Both the position numbers and the translations under genes were made by a program. Shown here one piece after another: positions 25,434 to 33,881 of a stretch of DNA of 64,000 nt. Within the stretch, counting starts at the first letter, position 1. Every line of letters starts with the position of its first letter. The notes below the pieces were generated by a model. That model did not search any database. It worked only from the letters and a program-made list of their open reading frames with translations, and was not told the DNA's origin. The DNA is taken from assembly GCF_008629695.1 (NCBI RefSeq), contig NZ_VWSH01000001.1:1-64000 (forward strand), read 5' to 3'. This DNA comes from Taibaiella lutea. GTDB taxonomy: Bacteria > Bacteroidota > Bacteroidia > Chitinophagales > Chitinophagaceae.

Positions 25434-26783
25434 TTATTTAATCTTCCCGGTTACTATTTTTTCAGATTCAGCATTAAGCGCCCATCTTCCACGAAAAATA
25501 GCGCCTATAGCAGCTACCATACAAATCATTTCGCAGGCTGCATGTTTACCGGGAAAATCGGGGATATACCTGAGATTAATAAAGATACCCATTAAAAGGA
25601 GCAACAGAAATACATTAGGGATCTTCTTGTATTCCATTATAAAAATTGCCGCAACAGCCATCCACTGCACCATCTGATATGGAGGAGAATTAATGGGGGC
25701 GAAAAAGTTAGCTATAAAGTAAAAAACGAATCCTGCTAATATCAATGGCTGAACGGGCAAGGGAGCTGTTGCTTTTTTCCTGTTCATTTTATAAATAAAG
25801 AAAATAAGAAGGGCAAGGGATGACAATGTCAAAAATTCAAGCAAGGCTGTCGGTGGAAATTTACCACCGGTAAACTTTTTATAAACATGCATGAAATTGG
25901 TAACTACCGGGTTCACCCACTCGTCTTCGATACCCAGGCGCTTTTGCTCCTGTATGTTTTCTCCTTCAAATACAGCAGGCAATACAGCATCCATATCAAA
26001 ATTACCGGGTGGGTACACTACTTTCATCTGATGGATAGCGGCATGTTCCTTGATGGAGCCGAAATATTCCACCCAATTTGATTTTTCAAACGGAAGGAAG
26101 CAAACTATCAAAGCATAAACAGACAAAAGCATTCCGGAACCTAACAGGAATTTCCTGTATGTTTTAAAATACAGGAAAAAAGGAATCAGGAATATAATAC
26201 AACTGGGCTTGAATAATATTGCCAATGCCAGGAAAAGAGCCGCAGCATACATTTTGCCTTTTAACAAGGTGTATGCCGCCATAAAAAGCAGGAAACCGAA
26301 TAAAAGGTAGTATTGAGATAATTGGATATGGTGCAACCAGCCATCCGTAAAAAGAAAAGGAACAAAGAAAAGGAGGACCAGCAATGGATTCCTGCTTTCA
26401 TACCACGCTATTATTGCCATAAAAAACAATAAAGCATAGTTGAAGAAGAAGAAACATTTTACTATATCGGGTTCATTGTAATTTGCGACAGGCGATAAAA
26501 TTCTATGAAAAAATGGTGATGCCGAAATGATGGATACATGCCTGAAACGATTGGTATCTATTGTACGTTGTACTACATATTTAAGGTTATCGCCCGGATG
26601 CCAGTGATAATGGTAAGGCAAAATACCGTCTTTCATTAATCTTGCTCCCACCACACGATTGCGCATATCAGTAAAAACATGCACTTTCTGAACAAAAAAA
26701 GTTTTATAAATGCCAAAGCAACCTAAAATTATCAGAAAGAAAATAATACAGTTGCGTTGTGTCTTGTTCATAAATAAATTCAT
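25434..26783 (-). CDS. GT87-like multi-pass membrane glycosyltransferase, copy 1
   Basis: 449 residues with about ten membrane helices. The first loop contains the conserved RNRVVGARLMKDGILPYHYHWHPGD segment expected of GT-C fold enzymes, which use lipid-linked sugars on the outer face of the inner membrane. The neighbouring gene (26847-28172) is a paralogue sharing the same loop and the same overall order of helices. An ATG at 26771 is an alternative start. Substrate and product are unknown. A possible role is surface glycan assembly. Confidence 0.68.
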   Translation of the reverse strand: MNLFMNKTQRNCIIFFLIILGCFGIYKTFFVQKVHVFTDMRNRVVGARLMKDGILPYHYHWHPGDNLKYVVQRTIDTNRFRHVSIISASPFFHRILSPVANYNEPDIVKCFFFFNYALLFFMAIIAWYESRNPLLVLLFFVPFLFTDGWLHHIQLSQYYLLFGFLLFMAAYTLLKGKMYAAALFLALAILFKPSCIIFLIPFFLYFKTYRKFLLGSGMLLSVYALIVCFLPFEKSNWVEYFGSIKEHAAIHQMKVVYPPGNFDMDAVLPAVFEGENIQEQKRLGIEDEWVNPVVTNFMHVYKKFTGGKFPPTALLEFLTLSSLALLIFFIYKMNRKKATAPLPVQPLILAGFVFYFIANFFAPINSPPYQMVQWMAVAAIFIMEYKKIPNVFLLLLLMGIFINLRYIPDFPGKHAACEMICMVAAIGAIFRGRWALNAESEKIVTGKIK

Positions 26784-26846
26784 TTATACAAATTACAAAA
26801 ACGGCATCAACTTAAATAAAAACGATTATTGCTTATAGCGATAAGT

Positions 26847-28172
26847 TCACCTCAGATTTGAATCAATGTTTTTATTCCAGTCGCTTTTTATAATTATCAG
26901 GAAAGTTGAAAACATGAATATTACATCGGAAATAGCATGTTTACCTCTGATGTTCGGGAAATAGACCAGGTCAACAAATATGCCCAAAAAGAAAAAGACA
27001 ATCAGCCACCGCGGTATTTTTCTATTGAATATAATTATCAAAGCAGCAACCGTCATCCATTGAGGCATCTGATAAGGATTAGAAATGATGGGCGAAAAGA
27101 AACACGACAAACCATAAAACAATAAGCCTGTAAGCAATACTTGTTCTATGGAAATGTTGTAATCTTTCTGTTTTCGTTTTACGAAAAAGAAAGCAGCAAT
27201 TACACTTAAATAACAGAAACCCAATAAGCCATTCAATAACAAAACAGGTGGCTGCCGTTTTAATATGAATTTATAAATCAGGGAAAAATTGGAAGCCTCC
27301 GGGTTGACCCATGTCGATGGCGTGTGCTGCCTTTTTATTTCCATTGCGGCAAAATTTTCGCCTTCAAAAGGAAATGGCAATAAAGAGTCGATATTGTAAT
27401 AGCGCTGTTCATGCGGAAGCTGGCCAAGATGAACTTTTGTATGCTCCTGCAAGGCACTGAAATATTCTGTCCAGTTTTTTCTTTCAAAAGGGAAGAAGGC
27501 TAATATGGAAACGTAAATCAATAAGCCGGATGCAAGTCCCAAAATGAAGTGTTTATATTGCCTGAACAGTAAAATAAAGGGAATGGCAAACACGATACTA
27601 TTCAGCCTGAACAAAAACAGCAGTGCAAAAAGCAGGCCTGCAAAGAAATAATGTTTCTTCAGTATTGTAAAAGAAACAAGAAAAAAAAGGAATCCAAAGA
27701 GAAAGTAGTTCTGAACTAAAGTGATGTGATGGCACCAACCGTCGGAAAACAGAAAGGGTACGAAGAATAATAAAGTCAGTAATAAATTTTTGCTTTTATA
27801 CCAGGTCAGTAATGCCATGATGACAAGAAAAGCATAAAACAAAATAAAGATGCCTCTGTCAATGACTGGTTCATTATAATCGGCAAAGGGCCCTAAAACC
27901 CGGTGAAACAAAGGAGAGGACGTACACATGGAAACCCTGCGCCGATGGCTTGTGTCAATATCGTGTTCGCTTACGTAACGCACCGGATCGCCGGGATGCC
28001 AATGATAATAATAAGGTATGATACCATCTTTCATTAACCTCGCTCCCTGAACCCTGTTACGGAAATCGCCGCTACCGGCACTGCGTTGAATAGTATTGGT
28101 TCTTATAATACCCAATACTCCCACTATCAGTAAAAGTGCAATTAGTATTTTCTTGTAAAGATTCTGAGGCAT
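26847..28172 (-). CDS. GT87-like multi-pass membrane glycosyltransferase, copy 2
   Basis: 441 residues from the ATG at 28172 (MPQNLYKKILIALLLIVG). It is a diverged tandem paralogue of the gene at 25434-26783: RNRVQGARLMKDGIIPYYYHWHPGD here against RNRVVGARLMKDGILPYHYHWHPGD there, and both have FLFSDGWCHHI/FLFTDGWLHHI and near-identical C-terminal loops (FPNIRGKHA against IPDFPGKHA). GT-C fold is inferred. The two genes are 63 bases apart and likely co-transcribed. They follow the atpG terminator. Confidence 0.68.
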   Translation of the reverse strand: MPQNLYKKILIALLLIVGVLGIIRTNTIQRSAGSGDFRNRVQGARLMKDGIIPYYYHWHPGDPVRYVSEHDIDTSHRRRVSMCTSSPLFHRVLGPFADYNEPVIDRGIFILFYAFLVIMALLTWYKSKNLLLTLLFFVPFLFSDGWCHHITLVQNYFLFGFLFFLVSFTILKKHYFFAGLLFALLFLFRLNSIVFAIPFILLFRQYKHFILGLASGLLIYVSILAFFPFERKNWTEYFSALQEHTKVHLGQLPHEQRYYNIDSLLPFPFEGENFAAMEIKRQHTPSTWVNPEASNFSLIYKFILKRQPPVLLLNGLLGFCYLSVIAAFFFVKRKQKDYNISIEQVLLTGLLFYGLSCFFSPIISNPYQMPQWMTVAALIIIFNRKIPRWLIVFFFLGIFVDLVYFPNIRGKHAISDVIFMFSTFLIIIKSDWNKNIDSNLR

Positions 28173-28222
28173 TTTCAAAAGTACGAATGAAGTCTTTGAA
28201 ATAATCATTTCAATCAGATGAC

Positions 28223-28259
28223 AAAAAAATACTCATCCGGTAACCGAATGAGTGTTTTC
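28223..28259 (-). terminator. Terminator of atpG
   Basis: ACTCAT-CGG and CCG-ATGAGT form a stem with one bulged pair, flanked on the minus strand by a T run (the A run at 28223-28229). It lies 24 bases beyond the atpG stop. Confidence 0.72.
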
Positions 28260-28282
28260 TTTAAAATTTATTGAAACGATGC

Positions 28283-29164
28283 TTAACCATTCAACGCTGC
28301 TGCACCACTTACAATCTCTGTAAGTTCTGTAGTAATAGCTGCCTGACGCGCACGGTTATAAGAAATTTTCAGGCTGCGCAGGATTTCAGCAGCATTTTCC
28401 GTTGCTTTATCCATTGCTGTCATACGGGCGCCATGCTCGGAAGCATTGGCATCCAATATTGCTTTGTAAACTTGTGTATTCAATATTTTCGGCATCAATT
28501 CTTCAATCAAAACTTCTTTGGAAGGTTCGAAGATGAAGTCTGTTTGTTTTGCATTTTCTGCTGCTTCCACTTTTGGAATAGGCAAATAGGGCTCGCTTAC
28601 AAAAAGTTGGGTAGCTGCATTTTTAAACTGGCTGTAAACCAGTTCAACACGGTCATATTCTTTTCTCAGAAATGCTTCCTGTGCATAAACAGCAGCACGT
28701 TTCACATTTTCAAAACCCAAGTCAGAAAACATATTCCAGAAATTGTCTACCAAATTATAACCATGACGCTGGAAATATTCATAACCTTTTTTACCCATTG
28801 GCAAAATAGTTACATTTCCCTTTGCTTTCTGAGATGGGTATTTTGTATCAATGGTCTTGATAGCAGCTTTAATAACGTTTGCGTTATAAGCCCCGCAAGT
28901 ACCACGATCACTTGTAATAGGAATAATCAAAACCCTTTCAGCAGTACGTTCTTCTGCCAATGGAAGATGCATATCGCCGCTTAAACTGCTAACGATATTA
29001 CCTAACATTTCCTGCATTTTTTGCGTGTAAGGGCGCATTTGCAAGATAGCATCCTGTGCTCTGCGCAATTTAGCAGCACTCACCATTTTCATGGCTCTCG
29101 TGATTTGCTGTGTAGAGGTTACAGACTGTATGCGTAAACGAACTTCTTTAAGTTGTCCGGACAT
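28283..29164 (-). CDS. atpG: F1F0 ATP synthase gamma subunit
   Basis: 293 residues. The N-terminal helix (KEVRLRIQSVTSTQQITRAMKMVSAAKLRRAQ) and C-terminal helix (ARMTAMDKATENAAEILRSLKISYNRARQAAITTELTEIVSGAAAL, split over family landmarks) form the coiled-coil rotor shaft. The central Rossmann-like part has the expected DRGTCGAYN segment. It couples proton flow to ATP synthesis at the inner membrane. No other ATP synthase gene is in the window: upstream is kynU and downstream a glycosyltransferase. It has its own promoter and terminator. Confidence 0.95.
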   Translation of the reverse strand: MSGQLKEVRLRIQSVTSTQQITRAMKMVSAAKLRRAQDAILQMRPYTQKMQEMLGNIVSSLSGDMHLPLAEERTAERVLIIPITSDRGTCGAYNANVIKAAIKTIDTKYPSQKAKGNVTILPMGKKGYEYFQRHGYNLVDNFWNMFSDLGFENVKRAAVYAQEAFLRKEYDRVELVYSQFKNAATQLFVSEPYLPIPKVEAAENAKQTDFIFEPSKEVLIEELMPKILNTQVYKAILDANASEHGARMTAMDKATENAAEILRSLKISYNRARQAAITTELTEIVSGAAALNG

Positions 29165-29198
29165 ATAATATAAATATTTTTAATTTCACTAATCGGGT

Positions 29199-29231
29199 GC
29201 AAATGTACGAAGGGAATGCGGGATGTGCAAA
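29199..29231 (-). promoter_or_regulatory. Promoter of atpG
   Basis: On the minus strand TTTG is followed by 20 bases and TACATTTGC, a good match to the Bacteroidota consensus, about 35 bases before the atpG start. The -33 box touches the end of kynU. Confidence 0.65.
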
Positions 29232-29233
29232 TT

Positions 29234-30499
29234 TTAAACTGCAAGGTTTTTTAGAATCTCATAAAAACTATACACATCTTCAAAAGTATTGTACATCGGA
29301 ACCGGAGCAATACGGATTACATTGGGCTCCCTCCAGTCGGCAATAACACCTTCGTTGGTCAATGCATCGAAAACTTTGCGGCCGTCTTTGCCAAACAATA
29401 ATGACAATTGCGCGCCTCGGCGGTGTGGCTCGGATGGCGTAATGATTTCAAATTCAAGGTGGGTTAATTGCTTCAGCAGGAATTCGCAGTATGCAGTTAA
29501 TGTCAGGCTTTTATTGCGTAAGGTCTGAACAGAAGTTTTATCAAAAATATCCAGAGAAGCTTTATGCGCAATCATGTTAAATACCGGTGCATTGCTCATC
29601 TGCCAGCTTGCAGCGCCTTTTGAAGGAATAAAGCCTTTCTTCATTTTAAAGCGGGTGCTTTCCTCATTGCCCCACCAGCCTGCAAGGCGGAAAGTATCAG
29701 GATTATTACCATGCGTTTCATGAACAAAAATACCACCTACCCCACCCGGACCGGAATTCAGGTATTTATAAGAACACCAGCAGGCAAAATCAACCTTCCA
29801 ATCGTGTAACTGCATAGGGACATTACCCATAGCATGTGCCAAATCGAAACCACAAATAGCGCCCGTTTTATGTGCTGCTTCTGTAATATCTTTTAAATTG
29901 TAAAATTGACCTGTATAATAATTTACCGCTCCAATCATAACAGTCGCGAGGCTGTCTCCCGCATCAGATATGGCTGTCAGAATATCTTCATCACGCAAAG
30001 TGTATTCACCATCGCGCGGTGTCAGTTCAATAATAGCATCATCAGGATTGTAACCATGCATACGTACCTGGGTTTCGATGGCATATTGGTCCGAAGGAAA
30101 AGCTCCGGCTTCCATGATGATTTTGTAACGTTCTTTTGTTGGCCTGTAGAATGACATCAAAAGCAAATGTAAATTCACTGTCAATGTATTCATTGCCACA
30201 ACCTCTTCTTCTTTAGCTCCAACAATTTTTGCCAGAGAAGTGGAAAAAGGTTTCTGATAGCTGAACCATGGATGATCTGCATTGAAATGCCCTTCGACTC
30301 CCCATTTTGCCCAATCGCTTAATTCCCTGTCAAAAAGGTAACGGGCACTTTTAGGTTGAAGACCTAATGAATTTCCACAAAAATACACAACATCTTTACC
30401 GTTGTGTTGCGGGAAATGAAAACGTTCGCGGAAGGGATACAGAATGTCTATATCGTCCTGCGACTGGGCATATTCTAAATTTGCTTCGAAATTGTTCAC
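29234..30499 (-). CDS. kynU: Kynureninase
   Basis: About 421 residues if started at the GTG at 30499 (NNFEANLEYAQSQDDID), which matches the usual length and N-terminus of bacterial kynureninases. An ATG at 30598 would add 33 unusual residues. The PLP fold type I core is clear: FCGNSLGLQP near the start, GFDLAHAMGNVPMQLHDW, and the PLP-Lys motif CWCSYKYLNSGPGGVGG. It cleaves kynurenine or 3-hydroxykynurenine to (hydroxy)anthranilate and alanine in tryptophan breakdown. No other kynurenine-pathway gene is adjacent. It follows lspA on the same strand. Confidence 0.92.
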   Translation of the reverse strand: MNNFEANLEYAQSQDDIDILYPFRERFHFPQHNGKDVVYFCGNSLGLQPKSARYLFDRELSDWAKWGVEGHFNADHPWFSYQKPFSTSLAKIVGAKEEEVVAMNTLTVNLHLLLMSFYRPTKERYKIIMEAGAFPSDQYAIETQVRMHGYNPDDAIIELTPRDGEYTLRDEDILTAISDAGDSLATVMIGAVNYYTGQFYNLKDITEAAHKTGAICGFDLAHAMGNVPMQLHDWKVDFACWCSYKYLNSGPGGVGGIFVHETHGNNPDTFRLAGWWGNEESTRFKMKKGFIPSKGAASWQMSNAPVFNMIAHKASLDIFDKTSVQTLRNKSLTLTAYCEFLLKQLTHLEFEIITPSEPHRRGAQLSLLFGKDGRKVFDALTNEGVIADWREPNVIRIAPVPMYNTFEDVYSFYEILKNLAV

Positions 30500-30615
30500 G
30501 CTATTAAAAAGAGGTTTGAAAATATTATTGTCCGATATGTTAATTAGAATATCCGGAATGTCATTCCCGACATTATTTTGATTGCACAGAAACAGCAATG
30601 GCGATATTGCAGCGG

Positions 30616-31293
30616 TTAAGCTTTCCCTTCAACAATATCCTTTGGTTCAACAACAGGTTGCTGCATTGTCTTGGAATTCTGATGATTAGCCAAAAATTTC
30701 TTTTGAAATACCAATAAAGTAATAACACCTGTAGAAATTGCAGCGTCGGCCAAATTAAAAATGGGTTCAAAGAAACGCAAAGCGTGACCGCCTACAAACG
30801 GTACCCACTGTGGCCATACGGTATTTACCATTGGAAAATAAAACATATCAACCACTTTGCCATGAAGGAAAGAGCCGTAACCTTTACCCGGGCTTACTAC
30901 TTGTGCTATCTGCATAAAATCGCTTTCTGTGAAAATAAGCCCATAGAACATACTATCTATTAAATTTCCTGCCGCACCAGCCAGAATCAGGGCAGCGCAA
31001 ATCAAAAGACCTTTGCTGTAACCTTTTTGTACCAATTTCTTAACCCAGAAAAAACCAAAAGTAACTGCTACCAAACGGAACAAAGTCAATATCACTTTGC
31101 CTAAAGGATTGTCCATAATTGTCATTCCGAAAGCCATGCCTTCATTTTCTATAAAACAAAGCTGCGCCCAGTTCCCGGCCAAATGAACAGCACCCGGATC
31201 TCCGATTAGAAAATGCGTTTTTACATAGATTTTAATAATCTGGTCGAGGATTAAAATCAGGATTACTATAAAAAGGAGGTGCTTATATTTCAC
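30616..31293 (-). CDS. lspA: Lipoprotein signal peptidase II
   Basis: 225 residues starting at a GTG (31293). Four membrane helices and the catalytic Asp pair in GNLIDSMFYGLIF and FNLADAAISTGV are visible, as is FIENEGMAFGM, the equivalent of the NxGxAFG motif. It removes signal peptides from lipid-modified prolipoproteins in the inner membrane. The loop between helices 3 and 4 and the Lys/Gln-rich tail make it longer than the 160-170 residues of proteobacterial enzymes, which is usual for Bacteroidota. GCAAAAATA at 31323-31331 gives a TATTTTTGC box on its strand. Confidence 0.93.
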   Translation of the reverse strand: MKYKHLLFIVILILILDQIIKIYVKTHFLIGDPGAVHLAGNWAQLCFIENEGMAFGMTIMDNPLGKVILTLFRLVAVTFGFFWVKKLVQKGYSKGLLICAALILAGAAGNLIDSMFYGLIFTESDFMQIAQVVSPGKGYGSFLHGKVVDMFYFPMVNTVWPQWVPFVGGHALRFFEPIFNLADAAISTGVITLLVFQKKFLANHQNSKTMQQPVVEPKDIVEGKA

Positions 31294-31456
31294 GAAGGAA
31301 TGTTGTTAAATAAAAATTGCTTGCAAAAATAGCTTTATAGTTTGTAAAAACAGTCACAGGATTGTAGAAAATAATTAAACATCGACGGAACAAAATTGCA
31401 CAATTATTTATTAACGTATATTTTAGCAAAAATTTCCACACCTTAATCCCTGAAAT

Positions 31457-32023
31457 ATGATAGAGAAAAAATGCCCTAATTGCCAAACAAACAATATTTC
31501 AAATGCCAGATACTGTTCCGGATGCGGCTATGAGCTTCCAAAAATTGAGCAGGAAATTCCGAATGACTCAAAAGTAAATGTCTTACCATCGGCTTCGAAA
31601 TCAGAAAAAACAAAAAAGAGGATGGCGCTAATCTTCGGTATAATCGGCGCGGCTTTCGGGTCTTTTGTAGCACAGCATTATTTCTTTGACAACTCATCTT
31701 TTGATAAAAAAATGATGCAGGTGGCGAGTGAAATAAATAAAACATGCCCGATAATGGTTGACCAGTTTACGCGTTTGGATAATACGCTATCGCTGCCCAA
31801 TAATACATTTCAGTATAATTACACAATTGTTGGCGTTGCTAAATCAGAAGTAAATATTGATACGGTAAAGAAATACATTGAGCCGACCTTGCTTAATAAT
31901 GTCAAAACCAGTCCTGATATGAAAATATTCAGAGACAATAAAATGACGTTGGTTTATAATTACCGGGACAAAAACGGTGAACATGTGTGGAAATTTTCTG
32001 TTACACCGGAGATGTACAGATAA
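31457..32023 (+). CDS. Zinc-ribbon membrane protein, function unknown
   Basis: 188 residues. The N-terminus is a zinc ribbon with two CxxC pairs (CPNCQTN and CSGCGYEL). A linker rich in Ser and Lys is followed by one membrane helix (RMALIFGIIGAAFGSFVAQHYF, about 55-76) and a C-terminal domain of about 110 residues. The last domain, beginning ASEINKTCPIMVDQFTRLDNT, probably faces the periplasm. I do not recognise a function. It stands alone, with the SAM-riboswitch promoter starting right after its stop. Confidence 0.72.
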   Translation: MIEKKCPNCQTNNISNARYCSGCGYELPKIEQEIPNDSKVNVLPSASKSEKTKKRMALIFGIIGAAFGSFVAQHYFFDNSSFDKKMMQVASEINKTCPIMVDQFTRLDNTLSLPNNTFQYNYTIVGVAKSEVNIDTVKKYIEPTLLNNVKTSPDMKIFRDNKMTLVYNYRDKNGEHVWKFSVTPEMYR

Positions 32024-32030
32024 AAATAAA

Positions 32031-32064
32031 TTTGGTAAAGTAAAAACTTCACCTTTATCTTTGC
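32031..32064 (+). promoter_or_regulatory. Promoter of the SAM-riboswitch gene
   Basis: TTTG, 21 bases, then TATCTTTGC. This matches the Bacteroidota promoter and begins 8 bases after the zinc-ribbon gene stop. The leader from here carries the SAM-I aptamer. Confidence 0.6.
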
Positions 32065-32091
32065 ACCCGAAGTTCTTTTTCAAATTATTGC

Positions 32092-32192
32092 TACTTATCC
32101 AGAAAGGTGGAGGGACATGGCCCGACGATACCTTAGCAACCTATACTCGATATAAGGTGCTAATTCCAACTCAAGAAATTGAGATAGATAAG
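32092..32192 (+). promoter_or_regulatory. SAM-I (S-box) riboswitch
   Basis: The SAM-I landmarks are present in order: CTTATCCAGAAAGGTGGAGG, GACATGGCCC, GATACCTTAGCAACC, AAGGTGCTAATTCCAACTC and the closing GATAGATAAG that pairs with CTTATC. A terminator hairpin (32236-32267) lies downstream, so S-adenosylmethionine should switch transcription off before the gene at 32352. Confidence 0.94.
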
Positions 32193-32235
32193 TCAGGTCA
32201 AGCTTTTAATCGGTCTATTATCAAACTCATTATAC

Positions 32236-32267
32236 AGCTCATCTGATTTATCAGGTGAGCTTTTTTT
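32236..32267 (+). terminator. Riboswitch expression-platform terminator
   Basis: AGCTCATCTGA and TCAGGTGAGCT form an 11-bp stem (one G-U pair) around TTTA, followed by seven T. It lies 85 bases before the start codon at 32352 and after the SAM-I aptamer. Confidence 0.9.
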
Positions 32268-32351
32268 ATGCTCGTCTGATAAATAATCTTTCCGGGAGGT
32301 CAGCAAAATGTTTAATCAAAATTTTCATTAACTGTCTAATCCAAAAGAAAG

Positions 32352-33527
32352 ATGAGCACAAGCACTCAGATTCTCAACAGCATTCCTGTTGACCCGCAAA
32401 CAGGCGCTATCAGCGTTCCCATTTATCAAACCGCAACCTTCGTGCAGGAAGCACCCGGTGTAAACAAAGGTTATGATTATTCACGTAGTAACAATCCGAC
32501 AAGATCCGCGCTGGAAAGTGTTTTGGCTGCATTGGAAAACGGCAGCACAGGTCTTGCTTTCGCCAGTGGCTTAGCCGCAATTGATGCTGTTCTTAAGCTA
32601 TTGCAGGCCGGCGATGAAATTATTGCAGTCGATGATATTTATGGCGGCGCTTACCGTTTGTTTACGCATGTTTACGAAAAATTCGGCATCAAAATTAAAT
32701 ATGTCGACACGACAGATGTCTTGAATGTAGCAAATGCAATCGGCCCTGACACAAAACTGATCTGGCTGGAATCGCCTACGAACCCTACATTAAAAATATC
32801 GGATATTGCAGCTATTGCAAAGCTCTCCAAACAATGCGGGGCTTTGCTTTGTGTAGATAATACTTTTGCATCCCCCATCCTTCAAAAGCCTTTGGATTTG
32901 GGTGCGGATATTGTTATCCATAGCGCCACCAAATACTTGGGCGGCCATAGCGATTTGATTGCAGGTGCGTTAATTGCAAAAGATGCGGAGTTGGGCGCCA
33001 AACTTAAGTTTCTCCAAAATGCTGCAGGAAATGTATTGGGGCCTTTTGACAGCTGGTTAGTACTTCGTGGTATTGAAACCCTTTCGCTCCGTGTGTTTCA
33101 ACAATCCAACTCCGCACTTGCCGTGGCAAAATACCTGGAACAACATCCGGAAGTTGCAGCAGTTTATTATCCGGGATTATCTTCCCACCCTAATCATCTA
33201 TTAGCAAAATCACAATTAAAAGCTTTTGGCAGCATTATAAGCTTCCGCTTGAAAAATGACACAAAAGCCGCAGCTACAGCCTTTCTTCAAAATACAACAT
33301 TATTTCATCTTGCTGAAAGTTTAGGCGGTGTCAAAAGCCTTAGCTGCCTGCCTTGTGAGATGACGCACAAATCTGTTCCTGAAACAAAACGAAGGGAAGT
33401 AGGCATTACGGATGGCTTTATCAGATTGTCTGTAGGTATAGAAGAAACCGAAGATTTAATAGCGGATCTAGCAGCGGGATTAAAAGTTATAAGTCAATCG
33501 AGGATCAAGGAACTGGCTTTGGCTTAA
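32352..33527 (+). CDS. Cystathionine gamma-synthase/homocysteine-forming PLP enzyme
   Basis: 391 residues of the Cys/Met-metabolism PLP family. YDYSRSNNPTRSALE is the PLP-phosphate motif, DNTFASPILQKPLDLGADIVIHSATKYLGGHSD carries the PLP-binding Lys, and DGFIRLSVGIEETEDL is the C-terminal signature. It should join an activated homoserine to cysteine or sulfide; cystathionine gamma-synthase, gamma-lyase and sulfhydrylase cannot be told apart by eye. Control by the SAM-I riboswitch favours a biosynthetic role. Only one internal Met occurs (CEMTH), an unusual depletion shared with its neighbours. Confidence 0.88.
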   Translation: MSTSTQILNSIPVDPQTGAISVPIYQTATFVQEAPGVNKGYDYSRSNNPTRSALESVLAALENGSTGLAFASGLAAIDAVLKLLQAGDEIIAVDDIYGGAYRLFTHVYEKFGIKIKYVDTTDVLNVANAIGPDTKLIWLESPTNPTLKISDIAAIAKLSKQCGALLCVDNTFASPILQKPLDLGADIVIHSATKYLGGHSDLIAGALIAKDAELGAKLKFLQNAAGNVLGPFDSWLVLRGIETLSLRVFQQSNSALAVAKYLEQHPEVAAVYYPGLSSHPNHLLAKSQLKAFGSIISFRLKNDTKAAATAFLQNTTLFHLAESLGGVKSLSCLPCEMTHKSVPETKRREVGITDGFIRLSVGIEETEDLIADLAAGLKVISQSRIKELALA

Positions 33528-33545
33528 TTACCTTCCCATGTAAGG

Positions 33546-33572
33546 TTTGACAACTTTTAAAAAGTTGTCAAA
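33546..33572. repeat. Palindrome of the TTTGACAAC family / terminator
   Basis: TTTGACAACTTTT, a central A and AAAAGTTGTCAAA form a perfect 13-bp stem, 18 bases after the stop at 33527. It matches the element at 15535-15570 in arm and core sequence and separates the riboswitch gene from the leader ORF. Confidence 0.82.
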
Positions 33573-33688
33573 GCTACAAACAGGACGAATGTATTGCCAA
33601 ATAAAATTTATGGTTAATTAAAAGATAAAAGAGGATGAGCATTATTAATTTCATTAGCTTTGTTTCACTTGCAAACATTGCAAAATCA

Positions 33689-33772
33689 ATGAAGCCAACA
33701 ACTATTCATACTACACATATCCATCTGATGCATCGACGCGTCATGTGTAGCTATTGTTGTAATTGGCAGTAA
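33689..33772 (+). CDS. Putative Cys-rich leader peptide (attenuator)
   Basis: A 27-codon ORF beginning ATG AAG CCA and ending TGG CAG TAA encodes a peptide ending in HRRVMCSYCCNWQ. A basic HRR followed by a cluster of Cys codons (three of the last eight residues) is the layout of cysteine-sensing leader peptides, in which ribosome stalling on Cys codons controls downstream genes. The RNA has CTACACAT (33711-33718) facing ATGTGTAG (33743-33750), and a CTTGC-GCT-GCAAG hairpin with a T tract follows at 33823-33840. Downstream are the OsmC-like and homoserine dehydrogenase genes. Function is inferred from sequence and position only. Confidence 0.6.
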   Translation: MKPTTIHTTHIHLMHRRVMCSYCCNWQ

Positions 33773-33881
33773 TACATCTATTACAATCTTCCTTTTTAAT
33801 TTTTCTTTTGAGTTTTAAAATACTTGCGCTGCAAGGTTTTACTCTCTTTTTACCAACAATTTTTTAATCGTTTTTTACGTC

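Noticed and set aside
28271-28984. 237-codon plus-strand frame
   Set aside because: It lies opposite atpG, whose protein is unmistakable; the product is a Phe/Cys/His-rich shadow translation.
33689-33881. T-box or second SAM riboswitch before the OsmC-like gene
   Set aside because: No T-box sequence and no SAM aptamer motif occur here; the short Cys-rich ORF explains the region better.
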